Shown: positions 12,363-24,936, counted from the stretch's first letter. The stretch: DNA of 64,000 nucleotides from Lycium barbarum (GCF_019175385.1 NC_083339.1:31153637-31217636); one strand, 5' to 3'. Notes: a model not told the origin generated them from the sequence alone. Numbers and translations: made by a program.

Positions 12363-14997
12363 TTTTTAATGTCATATCATTGAAGACCTTTACAAATGAT
12401 TCTCAGCACCATCTCAAGTACCATCCTGACTTCTACCCATTTATTGCTGGCTTTCAGATCTTACTAACTTGTTTCAGCAAGGGATCTCAATTGAAATTTA
12501 AGCACCTATATCAAATAAATTTCAGTGTCAATTGTTTCCATCTTACACCTGCATTTCTCTCACCCGCTTCCCCCCTTAAGGGTGTACTTATATCATTATC
12601 TGTTTATATTCTGCTCCATGTCCCCATTTCCAATCTCGAATTCATCTGATCCTTTCTCCAATTCACTTGGTATACTGTACCATACCCATGTCTTTTCTTT
12701 ATAATTTATAAATTTGATTATCCACGTACGAAACCTTAACAAAATCTCGAAGCGACGAGAAACTTTCTACGTATAGTACAAAATCTCATCTGATAATCTG
12801 TAATCGAATAATCTAACCAATGTAGCAACTCATCCAAATCCATATTCCACTCACTCCAATCAATAATTATTTAGTACTTGTAGTCGTTCCAAATTCTCGA
12901 TTAGGTAGCATTTATATTCTGATGATAAGTGTCCAAAGCTCTCTTGTAATATTATCTTTATCCCAACCTGTATCATATGTTTCCTCTAATAAATTTACAA
13001 TACATCATTTTTCCCTCAAACCTACAGTCTTTGTCCTTTAAGGATTTCACTGTTTCCGAGGTGAAGTCATATACATGTAGTACTCCTTTATGCCTTATGC
13101 TCTTTTACCCTTGCTGTGTACCGGGTACCGACTTCTAACTTACTCAAAATCATATCGGGTTCATCTAAATGACAATCTTATCTTATAACCTTATCGTTGT
13201 ACTATACCTTTAAGTTCGTAGCTATATATTTCCCTTTCGTTCTATACTCGTACTCAATTTATTACGTCTATCTTGGGTGCTTCCTTTAGAATTCCCTTAT
13301 CATTTCTCCAGTCTATGTCCATCTTTTATTCTGTGCACGAGGAATCTTATGCTACCTCTGTATCCTTCGAAAAACATTACTTTTGCATAACCCCTTTCTC
13401 ATTTTCAAAACGTATTCTATTCATTCTTGTTTGTTCTTATCATACCAGTCATTTTCTAGCACTCATTCTACCTCATTTCTCATCTTTCTATAGTTTGGTC
13501 CTTCACAATTCCGTCACTTATTTTACTCGTGTTCTCGGCTATACATTTCATAACCTATTACTATATTGTTATCTCGCTTTCTTCTTATTTCCTTCATTCA
13601 ATTAACTTTTTCTTTTCTTATGCTCGCTATCATTTCTGTTATCACATAATCTTTATTCTGAACTTACCCTATAGAAGAACTTTATAAGTCTTTCTTATTC
13701 GTTCTATAGCTCGCCTTTATACTTTAGTCACATAGATCACATCATATCTTTTAGTCACTTCCTCACTAGGCTTTACTCATTTTTATAACAATCCTCATTA
13801 TATTCACATTATATCCTGTTCATAATCAATCCTATAGTGTAACACTTCTTAACCTTTTACCCTTTCTGATAAATCTTATCCTTAATACCTCACAAGCTGT
13901 CTTATCAATACATTCATATTCGTCACAATTCTTTTTCCTCTGTGCTCTTGTCTCAATCATACTATTACTTCTTTTAACTATAAACTCATCGTAATTTATC
14001 CCTGCTTGTCAATTCAGTTGATACCTCAATATAACACTCTATTAAGATTTTCCAGCCTTTTCTATTAAGATTTGCCAGCCTTTTCTAACTCTCGAGCATT
14101 TCTTTTTACCATATCGATATCGACCTCATAATTACTATTACCATCAATTCAACAGTCAACTTATTTCTCGAAGTCAGCCGTACTCGTAACTTAGTCAAAT
14201 CTTATCATTACTGTTGACATGACCTTTCAAGACATTTTACAAACTTATATCTCATTCTCTTTTATTTCTAGGAAAATTTTGGCAGAGTTTCCTCTGTATT
14301 TCTCACTATCCCAAAACCTGCACGCAGGAAATACCAACAATGCCTCACAGGGCTAACATATATACATATATATCATATCATATCATATCCTATCATAGCC
14401 AAACAGGGCTCCCAATATTAACAACAGTATGAAAATGATGAACTTACCTCGTATGTCCAACTCAAACTGTACCTGTTATACTTTCCTGTTTACTTTCCCT
14501 TTCAATCTTTAACTGCAGGTTTCAATCATACCTGCAACATTCATACCGTATCTGACATATACCCTGCTTACCTATCTTTTTACTGACTCCTTCAACTTCT
14601 TCTGTTCACACTTTATAACTGAGCTTATCATCAATATATATATATACATTCAATCCATTTTCTTACTATACTTACAATTACTTACCTTGATGATGACCTG
14701 TTCGCCATTCTGTATATACAAATTCTGATAACGTAACCTCAATGAAATATTAGCCTCTGTAACTCCCAGTATCATTATTTACCTTCTCTTGTCGACACCA
14801 CTCTCCCGCTGAAATCAAAGGTCAGTATATAAGGGATATCACTTCCTATCTCTTGGCTCGATTGCACGATCGTAGATATGGAAGAAGAGTAACCATCCTA
14901 AATGCCCTGTAGCCTCTTGTTTATAAATGTGGCGCGCAACACACCATAAACAAGACTCTACTAGACATGACTTTGCAGACGACCCCTAGGACGAACT
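12363..14997 (-). other. Element E interior, non-coding
   Basis: No conserved protein motif is visible. The plus strand is strikingly pyrimidine-rich (long T/C runs with scattered A), so the element's sense strand is purine-rich, a trait I also see in the pol-less spacer of element B. At about 14880-14997 lies a leader related to those of A, B and H, including a potential hairpin at 14918-14952. Short TATCA repeats occur near 14360-14400. No clear polypurine tract remains beside the left LTR. Confidence 0.75.
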
Positions 14998-15009
14998 GCT
15001 CTGATACCA
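14998..15009 (-). other. Primer-binding site of element E
   Basis: The minus strand reads TGGTATCAGAGC, matching the 3' end of plant initiator-Met tRNA. It lies three bases inside the right LTR and so defines that LTR as the 5' one. Confidence 0.92.
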
Positions 15010-15012
15010 CTT

Positions 15013-18000
15013 TGTCACGCCCCGATCTCATCAGGGCATGATGGACAAGTACCTCTTACTTAGAGTTGAGCGAACCCTCTGGCATTCACATAATGAAACT
15101 GGACATTTAGAAAATTTTCAGAAATAAAATAAAGTACTTTCCGTCAAACCATAAAAATTTGCGAACAATACTCAATTAATCAAAAACCGAGTAAGTCAAA
15201 CTGACATATCGGCCTACATGGTCGCTTTAATCAACACATGACATCTCAACATACTAACCACAGGACACTGTCTGCAAAGTCTCTAAGAGTAAACACTTGA
15301 ATCATATGAATCGTGACAGGGCCCCAACATACCCGTACACACACATGATAACCACAATGACTCGACACTGCTCCAGGAAGAAAATGGAGTTTGCCAATCC
15401 CCGCTGATAGCCAACCATCCTGGCTGAATACTTCTACTTACAAAACAATCTGGGACTGTGTGGCATGAACACAGCGCCCCCAGGCAAAGGGACGTCAGTA
15501 CGAACAATGTACCGAGTATGTAAGGCAGCAGTAATCATAAAGAATGAGATATAGACCATAATGAAACTATGAGAAACCAACTGTAATATGAATAGCCCCG
15601 AAGGCAGAGAATAACAACGTAAATAGCCCAAAAGGCAATGACTAGAAATGTAAATATATGCCATACCTGGCCCTTTAGTAAGGGACTCGGTGAAATATCG
15701 GTGAACAATGCAATGCAACTATGCATGAATACATACCCGGCTCGGGACTCGGTGAATGATATATTAACGGCATGCACGAGCAGAATATCATGAGCAACCA
15801 TATGCAAACTAAATAATCATCTGAGACTCAATAGAATAATAAGAAAGAACTAACACTTGAGAATCAAGACAACAGTCACGTCAAGCACCACTGAGAACTA
15901 GAATTCATTGGAGTCATAATGCAACTGAAACTCATAAAATTATTTCTGAACTCCTTCAATAACCTGGAAGCACCCTCAAATGTCACTATGGATTATATCA
16001 AAATAGGACTTCAGGAATCATAGACACGTATCAGGACATAATGAAATAGCTTCTGGAAATCAAGAACATTAGCCATTCTAGTATCTCTAAGAATAGAAGC
16101 TTCTTTGGAGTTTATACGTTCGTCGTCTGTTTGTTTCATATAGACCATGCCAAAAAAGAAAGAAGGGATAGCCTTAACATACCTTACGTCGTCCGAGGAA
16201 CTCAACTTAATCACGAACTTTCGACAATTAGTATGCCAAACCAATAATCATTGGAATATGTACACAACTTTAGAGGGCTTTCATATATCGCATATATGAA
16301 TTGATAACTATGACTCTAAAACGAAACGGGTCGCCCTTATATCACTAGTACATCCCAATTTTACCAATCATCACCACAGCCCAACAACAATGTAAATCTC
16401 AGCAATACAACACGTATATATATATTCATAACAACTTCATAATAATTTCTAAGGAGCGACAAGCTAGAATACGATTATCAAACGCACTTCTCCAATTTTT
16501 TCCTTCCTTCAAAATACATATCAATGACAATCACAACAATATACTTAATTTACTCCAACAATCAATCAAATATATATCCTTAAAATCAATCCCTTAAACT
16601 TATCTATATTTCTAACGGAATTTCGACAACATTTCCTTTATAAACTGGACAAACCCGAAAATCCAATTCGGCTAAATTATCAGCAACAACGTCAAACAAC
16701 AATATCGACAATCAATATACATCATAACTCAGATAGTTCCATCCATTTAACTCCACTGAAACAGCCCCACCTTCATAAACCTCTCAAAAATGCCAAACGA
16801 GCTTTTAACATTATTTCCTCCGTTCTAATCTGTTAAAACACTTTAATAACATAAGAGGAACCTTATATATACCTTAGCAGCAGATAAATCTCGAAATATC
16901 ATCCCCAAGCTCAAAAATTAGCTTAAAACGACGAAGACAACTCGTACTACACTTTATCTTTCACGAGCCTGGGGATTCGGGGCCTCGAACTTGATCGAAC
17001 CCTTGCTTTATCTCTCTAAAATCCCCTCACTCTCTCTCTCTACCATGTTCTGGACTTTTTGGTATGAAATGAGGATGATAAGGGTTAAAACCTCCCTTCA
17101 ATAGCAAGGGAAGTGGGCCTGACCCGACTTGGAGTCGGGTTGGGCCGAGCCCACTGCCCAACTTGACCTTTCTGTCGTAAAACGTCCATAACGTTTTATC
17201 CCTATGTTGTGTGAAGTCCCACGACCTATGGTTGGAAAATTAATTCAATTATCTACAACTTTTATATTTGTGGTTTTCTCAAATTCCCAAATAATGATGG
17301 GGTTATGGCCTCCCGAAATCAGATCACCCGAAAACGTAACTTAAAAACATCTTTTTGGAGGGCTTACACTTGGATTTGGCTCAAGGGTCCTTCTTGAGTT
17401 GTGTTTAAATTCACATATATTGTCCATATAACTTATCATATGTCCTTTATAAAAATCCCATCATGTGGGCCCCACCTCAGCTTACGGTTACGAGGGCTAT
17501 ATATCTTTTAACGTATCATTCCAATCATATTGTACGAATTCCAAATATCATACTCATGCTATCCTCATGATACTACAGTAGAATTTCATTCTTTATACTT
17601 GTAATATTTGCTCCTCCTTGAGCTCACATTAAGCTGTCCGTAGCCTTAGTAACACGAAATTTTCTGGGGTGTAATAACATAAGAGGAACCTTATATATAC
17701 CTTAGCAGCAGATAAATCTCGAAATATCATCCCCAAGCTCAATAATTAGCTTAACACGACGACGACAACTCGTACTACACTTTATCTTTCACGAGCCTGG
17801 GGATTCGGGGCCTCGAACTTGATCGAACCCTTGTTTTATCTCTCTAAAATCCCCTCACTCTCTCTCTACCATGTTCTGGACTTTTTGGTATGAAATGAGG
17901 ATGATAAGGGTTAAAACCTCCCTTAAATAGCAAGGGAAGTGGGCCTGACCCGACTTGGAGTCGGGTTGGGCCGAGTCCACTGCCCAACTTGACCTTTCTG

Positions 18001-18502
18001 TCGTAAAACGTCCATAACATTTTATCCCTATGTCGTGTGAAGTCCCACGACCTATGGTTGGAAATATAATTCAATTATCTACAACATTCATATTTGTGGT
18101 TTTCTCAAATTCCCAAATAATGATGGGGTTATGGCCTCCCGAAGTCAGATCACCCGAAAACGTAACTTAAAAACATCTTTTTGGAGGGCTTACACTTGCA
18201 TTTGGCTCAAGGGTCCTTTTTGTGTTGTGTGTAACTTCACATATATTTTCCATTTAACTTATCATATGTCCTTTATAAAAATCTCATCATGTGGGCCCCA
18301 CCTCAGCTTACGGTTACGAGGGCTATGTAATTTTTAACGTATCATTCCAATCATATTGTACGAATTTCAAATATCATACTCATGCTATCCTCATGCTACT
18401 ACAGTAGAATTTCATTCTTTATACTTGTAATATTTTCTCCTCCTTGAGCTCACATTAAGTCATCCATAGCCTTAGTAACACGAAATTTTCTGGGGTGTAA
18501 CA
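15013..18502 (-). repeat. Element E 5' LTR (right copy) with internal tandem duplication
   Basis: 3490 bp, of which 828 bp is a tandem duplicate (16844-17671 and 17672-18499). It keeps about 250 bp at 15643-15897 that the left LTR has lost. Apart from these events it matches the left copy closely. Confidence 0.9.
16844..18499 (-). repeat. 828-bp tandem duplication inside the E 5' LTR
   Basis: Both units start TAATAACATAAGAGGAACC and end ATTTTCTGGGGTGTAA. The second unit starts exactly where the LTR would normally end (TGTAA shared at the junction), so the LTR now has two 3' termini. The units differ at scattered bases only. Confidence 0.92.
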
Positions 18503-19319
18503 AGAGGTAAGTGCCCGCATGGCTTAGTCCAAATTGGGTCATGACAATCTCAAAATTTCTCACCTATTCAATGCTGTAAACTGGGGCATAAATTTTGAGG
18601 GGACCTCAAAATTTCCCACATCTTAGAATATTCGACACGAGAGTTTGTCGATCAACATTTTTTTAACTGGGGTAGAATTTTTGAGAGGTCTCAAAAATTC
18701 CGCACATGGAAGCAAAGAGTCCCGGTTACCAAAGAAGGGGATTCCCCTCATTCAAAAGCACATGTCTTGACAATTAATCTTTATAGCATTCAAAACAATG
18801 CATTTATTTTTAAAAAAATGTGATTTTGCATATCGAAACTAAAAATTAATCTTTCAAATACCGGGGCCAAAGGGGTTCCGAATCCATAAAGCCGAAGATG
18901 CAAAGCACCTGCGATATGAATCAACTTTAAATAGGAAAAAAAAAACTATTTCTAATGCAGGTCTCCAGGACGTCGAGAGGATGATCCCTTTCCTAACTTC
19001 GTTTCATGTGCAGGAAATGGTTCACAGAAAGAAGGCCAGGGCTGCTGCAGAAATCAGGTTTCAGGACAAATACCTAGCCACAAAGGCTATAAAGGATTTA
19101 AATGCCACAAGAGCAAACAACAGCCACGAGGGCTATAAAAGGACGAAAACGCCATGAAGGCAAACACCTGGCCATGAGGGCTCACAAGGGCAAAAGGCCG
19201 TAAATGGAAAAATCTCCAACCAACTGGGTCGTTGTAAAATAGCACGGCATATCTGACCACGAGCGTCACAACCGATATAAAGGACGAAAGAAAGACGATT
19301 TAGCCGAAGGGGCCATATC

Positions 19320-19720
19320 TATCATCCCCATAACTTTTTCTTATTTGCCGTGAGGGCCATTGCATATTTCCTTTTCTGTTGCCGGGAGGGCCATTGCATA
19401 TTTCCTTTTCTGTTGTCGTGAGGGCCATCACTTTTTCTTATTTGTCGTGAGGGCCATTGCATATTTCCTTTTTTGTTGCCATGAGGGCCATCACATTTTC
19501 TTATTTGTCGTGAGGGCCATTGCATATTTCCTTTTCTGTTGCTATGAGGGCCATCACTTTTTCTTATTTGCCATGAGGGCCATTGCATATTTACTTTTTT
19601 CTTGCCGTGAGGGCCATAACTTTTTCTTATTTGCCGTGAGGACCATTGCATATCTCCTTTTCTGTTGCCGTGAGGGCTATTCATATTTTTCTTATTTTGT
19701 CGAGAGGGCTATATTCATGC
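19320..19720 (+). repeat. Minisatellite, 63-bp unit made of 34 + 29 bp halves
   Basis: GAGGGCCAT-type boxes occur at 19352, 19386, 19420, 19449, 19483, 19512, 19546, 19575, 19609, 19638 and 19672. Spacing alternates 34 and 29 bases after the first two. Because 63 is a multiple of three, frames stay open on both strands (151 codons plus, 120 codons minus). I regard these as artefacts of the repeat, not genes. Looser copies of the same box continue from about 19080 to 19900. Confidence 0.9.
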
Positions 19721-19930
19721 GAACATGCCGACAGGGCCATATTCATATGAACATGCTGAGAGAGCCATTTCATACAAACATGTCGAGAGGGCTATTCGTA
19801 CGAACACTACCGTGAGGGACATTTTATACAACATGTCGAGCGGGCCATTCATACAAGCACAGCCATGAAGGTCACTCGTATAAACTGCCGAGAGAGCCAA
19901 TCATACAAGCTACATAGTAGAATCAAGAAA

Positions 19931-20120
19931 GTAAAGAGATGTAAATCCGGTCAGGTAACTGCAATATTCGCTCCAAGAGGTAAAGCGATGTAAGAATGTT
20001 CAGGTGACCATAGCATCTGCCCCAAGAGGTAAAGCAATGTAAAACCGATCGATTACCGCAGTATTCGCCCCAAAGATAAAGACGATGTAAATCCGGCCGG
20101 ATGGCCGCAGTGTTCGTCAT
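19931..20120 (+). repeat. About 49-bp tandem repeat, four copies
   Basis: Units carry AAAG(N)GATGTAA followed by CCGGTCAGGTAACTGC-like and TTCGCCCCAAGAGG-like blocks. The shared AAAG(C)GATGTAA box recurs at about 19938, 19987, 20036 and 20084. Confidence 0.8.
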
Positions 20121-20427
20121 CAAAACCAACCAACGTTACTCAGTAGGTGGAAGCAGATTTACAGCCACCAGACTAAGCAGGCTGATCAAATTAGATCCAG
20201 ATAGATGCAAAGCAAACGAGAAACTTGTTCTTCCGCAATCGGTCGAGATAGGGTGCTCATAAGGGTCAAGCTCTGCCAGGACTTGGAAGACTGCTCCTCC
20301 CCAATCAGCCACACAAGAATGCTTATTTGCTTATGTGCTTTGTTTGTTTTTATTATTTTATAACCGATCGGACACACACTGGCACATACACATAGGCGTT
20401 CCCGCATAAAGGATATATTTTTCCTCT

Positions 20428-20670
20428 GATCGAGTGGAACTACAAGTGACTTGATTTCCAAAAATAGGGATATGTAGGCAGACTCAATACCAGAGAGTCA
20501 GTCATGCTCCTACTAATCACACCGGACTTCCCAGCTTGATAACCGGGAGATTTGAGAATTTGTTTAAATGTCCATCTAGAAGTCATAATCGAGTCGAACT
20601 ATAAGTGGCCTAAATTCTCATGAAACCTGAGATATGTAGGAAACCCAGAGACCAAGGTCCGGCCATGCAT
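20428..20670 (+). repeat. Two diverged copies of an ~85-bp block near the G1 LTR
   Basis: Blocks at about 20428-20512 and 20588-20670 share ATCGAGT.GAACTA.AAGTG, GATATGTAGG and a final GTC.GTCATGC-like end. Confidence 0.7.
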
Positions 20671-21487
20671 TTGAAAACTACATAAAGATGAGAAGTGGTA
20701 TGAGTTGGGTCAGTCAAAAATTAGGGTTAGTCATATTTTTTTGCTCAAGGATGGTCTCGCCATCCCCGAACACCGAAGGGAAACTTGTTGATACCTAATT
20801 TCTTGACCTCCCATAATTTATTTTAATTGTCCAGAATCCTTGGAAGTCAAACAGAGTGGAATAAAGTATTTATAAATTAAAATGAAGTTACAAAATTATT
20901 TCAATATTATTTTGCTATTCTTATTAGTGAAATAATGACAAATATGGATTGTAAATAATTTTAAGATTAACCACTATATTTCTACAATTTTTTCATAATG
21001 AAGAAAAAATGAATCAAACAATTAACAAGTTAATTGTTTAAAATTATCAAAGGTTCAATTGACAAGTATTCCACTCATTTAATTCAAGAAATTTGATTAA
21101 TTGAAATTAGTCATTTTACCCCTCAAACCTTAATTTCTACATTTATAAGATTTTTTAATATTGGCTTGATTTTGCAATTGGTTTATTATGAGTAATTGTG
21201 GCTACAATTGAAATAATCAATTGAATTAGTCAATTAGGGGCCATAATTGAAATAGGTTAATTTCATAGTTTCATTCAATTAAGGCTATGTTTGAAAATTG
21301 ATTCCCTATATATAAATAGTTGTGTCTTTAATTTGATTAAAGTGTTAATTAATTTCATTTTTGTGGCCACAATTGAAATGTCCAATTAATGAACACTCCA
21401 ATTTGTGGCTATTTTTTAAATTCCATGTCTACCCCTGTATACACATATATATGAATATGCACGAGTAAACATGTATACTCGTGTATA

Positions 21488-21488
<1 letters not shown>

Positions 21489-21582
<94 letters not shown>
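21489..21582 (+). repeat. (CA)n(TA)n microsatellite
   Basis: About 19 CA units run straight into about 28 TA units, inside the G1 LTR and 28 bases before the C2 insertion. Confidence 0.97.
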
Positions 21583-21584
<2 letters not shown>

Positions 21585-22099
21585 TACGCATACGAATTTT
21601 GAGCCGGTCTGTAACGACCCGTTTGGTCGTTATTACATTTTCGGCACTTTTGACCCTTTTCCGAGCCTGGTTAGCTCACTTTTGACCCAAGGCAACCGTT
21701 GACACGCTTCCCGAGGTGTCTAGACATGATTCGGGCGACTTTTTGTGAAATGTGGGCTTAAAGCGAAAAAGAGTTGACTCAAAGTTGACTTTTGGGTAAA
21801 CGGACCCTTTTCAGAAATTCGTCGATTCCGAGAGGATCGTATGGTCATTTAGAACTTGTGTGTATATCTAGTTTGGTTCCCAATGCATTCAGATGCATTT
21901 TGGGACCTGATTGGGAAGTTGAAAATGAGGTATCAAGGGTTGACTCAGTCAACGAGACCTCTGTTGGGAATTTTGAGGCCACGAGTGCATTCATAGTGTG
22001 TTTTTATGTATATATGCATATTTGGTTTGTATCCAGAAGGTACCGGGGTGGTTCTGAGTGATGATTTCAAATTTTGAAGACACTAGAATTTTTCGGTGT

Positions 22100-22235
22100 C
22101 TGGTGAGCGCCAATGCGGTGGTGCCGTGGCGGTAGGGCAGACCACCAATGCGGTGGCACCATGGCGGTAGGGCTGACCAGCAATGCGGTGGCACCATGGC
22201 AGCCTGTTTACCGCTATAGCGGCCGACAGGCAGTG
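22100..22235 (+). repeat. GC-rich ~35-bp repeats in C2 LTR
   Basis: Three copies of a unit containing CCAATGCGGTGGCACCATGG and GGCGGTAGGGC-type sequence are followed by CCGCTATAGCGG, the same palindrome type as in C1 at 2100-2270. Confidence 0.8.
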
Positions 22236-22754
22236 ACTGGGGTATTTAATGATATAAAACCCCAAGTCTTTTCATTCATTTATTATTCCGAAGTAGTTCA
22301 CCTTGGGAGCTTTTCTAGAGGATTCTTGGGGCAAACTCTTAGAGGTTAACTCATTTATCATCTCTACCTAATCTTGATTCTTTATCTCACCTAGTTATCA
22401 TTAATCCATGCTAGAATCATCCTAAAGTTATGAGAACCAAGTAGGTTTAATGGATATTTAATCTAGGGTTCTAAATCAAGAGTTGTTGGTTGGGTTTATG
22501 CTAGATTATGACATATCTAAGGTTGTCAATCAATATATCTTCCATTATTAGTGTTGAATCCTTGAATCAAAAAGTTAGGGTTTATACCCAAAATTTGGGG
22601 GTTTTACTTGAATTTCGAACTTAGGTGAATCTTTGAGTTAATATAGCAATTAGTTCATGGGTTTTGATCACCTAGTGTTTAATGTGATATTTGACCCCCG
22701 AGTTTCCCCTTTTGCCCGTGTGGGGCCCATTTTCCTAAATTCTAGGGTTGGTTT

Positions 22755-24936
22755 TGTTACGTCTCTCGTTTTCGTCGTAAGAAAGTCTATGGTTTCCTAG
22801 TTGTGTATACCCTTACTACGGATATTCGTACGCGAGTTTACAAGATATTAAGTGGCTTACCTCGTGTATGCTGAAGCACAAGTATATGTTCCTTATAATA
22901 CGGTAGGATTAGAAGTTAAGCGAATCCAATAAAAATGAATCGGAGCAACTCAGGGAACCAGAGATCAGTGAACTTTGACCGTGCAAAGGGACGGGTCGTC
23001 GACATGTCGACGTGGTGTTCTTTCATTCCATCAACCTGCCAAAGCCCATGAATCACAGGTGGCAGAAGGACGATGCATATCGACGGGCCATCGACCCTGA
23101 GGCAGTGGAGCTTTATGCCACTTACTATATATATAGCCAAATCATGTTTTCCTCTTCATTTCAAATTCCCCAAATCAGATGCAAACCCTAAGATATTCCT
23201 CCCAACATTTCCCATCACATTAGTGAAGTTTAGCAAGATCCGAGCCCCGTGAACCCGACCTAGTAAAGGGAAAGTTGTTCCTAGGGTTTTATTGAAGTTG
23301 TTGAGCTTAGGAGTTGGATGTGAAGTTTGAATTATTATTTTTTTGGAGTTCTAGTCCCTTCAAGGTATGTATATGATTCTTACCTTTGTTGTTGGATTGA
23401 CTACCAAGAGTTTCAATATTTTTAAGTGAAGAAAATATACTTATGAAGCGGTAGGTTGATTGAGGTTAAAGATGGGGTTAAGGGCTGTTTTGGGAGATAT
23501 GTTTGAATGGATTTGATTATATTTTGATATGCAAGTATTGATATTGTTGTTGATGGTATTGTTGTTGACATTTGGGTTGAATTGGAGTTTGAGGGATTGT
23601 TGAGTTTACAGAGGAAATGCCGCCCGAATTTCCGTGAAGTTATGAACTAGTTTAAAGGTTGGAATATAAGCACGTTCTAGTCTAATAGTTATCATACTTG
23701 GTCTTGTGTGTAGATTTTTCAAGCTCGGGACATAAGCATAGTTAGCTTGAGGAGCGGATAGGGTATGTTAAGGCTATCCCTTTCTTTCATTTTGGCATGA
23801 TCCTTATGATACGAACGAAAGAAGTAAATGAGCGAGTTCCAAAGACTCTATTCCAAGATAGTATAGGATTCATTGTATCCTTGATTACATATGTTTCACA
23901 TCTATAGCTTCCAGAGATCTATTATATTGACATACTAGCTTCTTATGCTGCTGGGAGACTTTATGTTATCCCGAGGAGTTCAGAGTATCCTTTTATGAGT
24001 CTTTCAAGCAATTATATATATGTACAGCTATTTTCGTACACCGCGCCGCTCTATAGTCGGTCGGGCAGGCACGTAGATGTGCACATCACTGCAGTGGGTA
24101 CGGTATGAGATTACCCCGGACGCGGGATGATATGATATATGGATCGGGCTGTACGTTCCACAACACTGACATTATGGATCGGGCTGTACGTTCCACAGCG
24201 CTAACAGTTATATTATGATCTATGTATTATTTTTTAAGGAAAGCATGCATATCATACGCCCTCAGAGGTACTTTTAGTTATACAGAGTTATACAGGTACT
24301 ACCAGACGTCCAGTCACACCGATGTATTCAGACCCTTGGATTAGCTTCCATGTTTCAGCTTTCTTTCATGATTCGTATGTATATGTTGCTCTTATGCCTT
24401 ACATACTCGGTACATTATTCGTACTGACTCCTCTTTTCTTGGGGGGTTGCGTTCATGCCCGCAGGTTCAGGTATACAGACAGACGGTCCTGCTCAGTAGG
24501 ACTTCCACCCAGCGATAGTCAGTGCGCTCCACTTGGTTCGGAGCTGCAATCTATTTGTTGGTATGTTATTTTTTATATGTATATATGGGTATGACGGGGC
24601 CCTGTGCCGTCCTTTCTACAGCTTTGTATTCCATTAGAGGTCTATAGATATTTGTACATAGTTGGGTTGATATGTAGCCTTGTCGGCTCTTATTTTTGTT
24701 ATACAGCATATGTAGCGGCCTAGTCGGCTTGTACTGTTATTTTCGCATATATGTGTAGGTGGTTGTGAGTTCTTGATGCCGAGTTCATGGTGTTGTTTTT
24801 ATAGGAGTCATTATAGTTCTGTTATAAGTCATATATGGGCCACCCTGTTGTTCAGTGAGATCCAGGCACAGGTATAAGGGTGTCTGGTCAGTAGGCGTCA
24901 GGCACTCGTCATGACTCATCGGTTTGGGTCGTGACA
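22755..24936 (+). mobile_element. Solo LTR D
   Basis: Starts TGTTACGTCTCTCG, ends TTTGGGTCGTGACA, length 2182 bp, with perfect duplications GGTTT (22750-22754 and 24937-24941). The first half is unlike F, but from about 24390 onwards it closely resembles the end of F (conserved block at 24398-24429; GGCACTCGTCATGACTCATC near the end). It therefore belongs to the same lineage with a different U3. Confidence 0.92.

Larger units (their letters stand above)
9913..18502 (-). mobile_element. Element E: LTR retrotransposon without coding capacity (LARD-like)
   Basis: It is bounded by LTRs at 9913-12362 and 15013-18502 (TGTCAC..CCCCGAT at the left ends, GGGTGTAAC at the right ends). The primer-binding site at 14998-15009 is on the minus strand next to the right LTR, so the element reads right to left. 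Flanking 5-mers are AAAGG (9908-9912) and AGAGG (18503-18507), a 4/5 match that fits an aged target duplication. The 2.6-kb interior has no gag or pol motif that I can find in any frame. The leader next to the PBS is similar to those of A, B and H, which suggests mobilisation by a related autonomous element. It sits in the C1 LTR, whose last 44 bases follow it. Confidence 0.88.
1605..18546 (+). mobile_element. 3' LTR of element C1, split by two nested insertions
   Basis: The LTR starts TGTAACAACCCC at 1605 and ends TGGGTCATGACA at 18546. Its own sequence is in three pieces: 1605-3324, 9039-9912 and 18503-18546. Removing the insertions and their duplicated target bases leaves about 2.63 kb, which agrees with the 2.64 kb of the related copy C2. 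The piece at 2100-2270 is a GC-rich block of CCGCT/AGCGG motifs. The pieces at 3266-3324 and 9039-9150 hold three copies of a roughly 55-bp repeat where C2 has one. Flanking bases (ACTGA, ATCTC) do not match, as expected because the 5' LTR with the partner duplication is outside the window. After 18546 the host Ogre/Tat-like sequence resumes. Confidence 0.85.
18547..20785 (+). mobile_element. 3' internal region of Ogre/Tat-like element G1
   Basis: No intact coding frame is present. The stretch starts with repeats of the form CTGGGG(C/T)A..TTTTGAG, followed by three kinds of tandem repeat (19320-19720, 19931-20120, 20428-20670). It ends with AAGGGAAACT just before the LTR start TGTTGATACC at 20786, a possible weak polypurine tract. 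Long repeat-rich 3' untranslated regions and very long LTRs are known for Tat/Ogre elements, and the motifs GATATGTAGG and ACTACAAGTG look like that lineage from memory. The 5' part of the element lies before the window, because C1 inserted here. Confidence 0.65.

Noticed and set aside
1605..18546. C1 as a solo LTR
   Set aside because: Decayed pol sequence directly precedes it and the flanking 5-mers do not match, so it is better read as the 3' LTR of an element that starts before the window.
19322..19815. Open frames of 151 codons (plus) and 120 codons (minus) with repetitive protein sequence
   Set aside because: They come from a minisatellite whose 63-bp unit is a multiple of three; open on both strands, no family resemblance, and located in the retrotransposon 3' region.
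19320..20120. CRISPR-like spaced repeats
   Set aside because: Repeat and spacer parts are equally repetitive, and the DNA is plant retrotransposon; it is a tandem array, not repeats with unique spacers.
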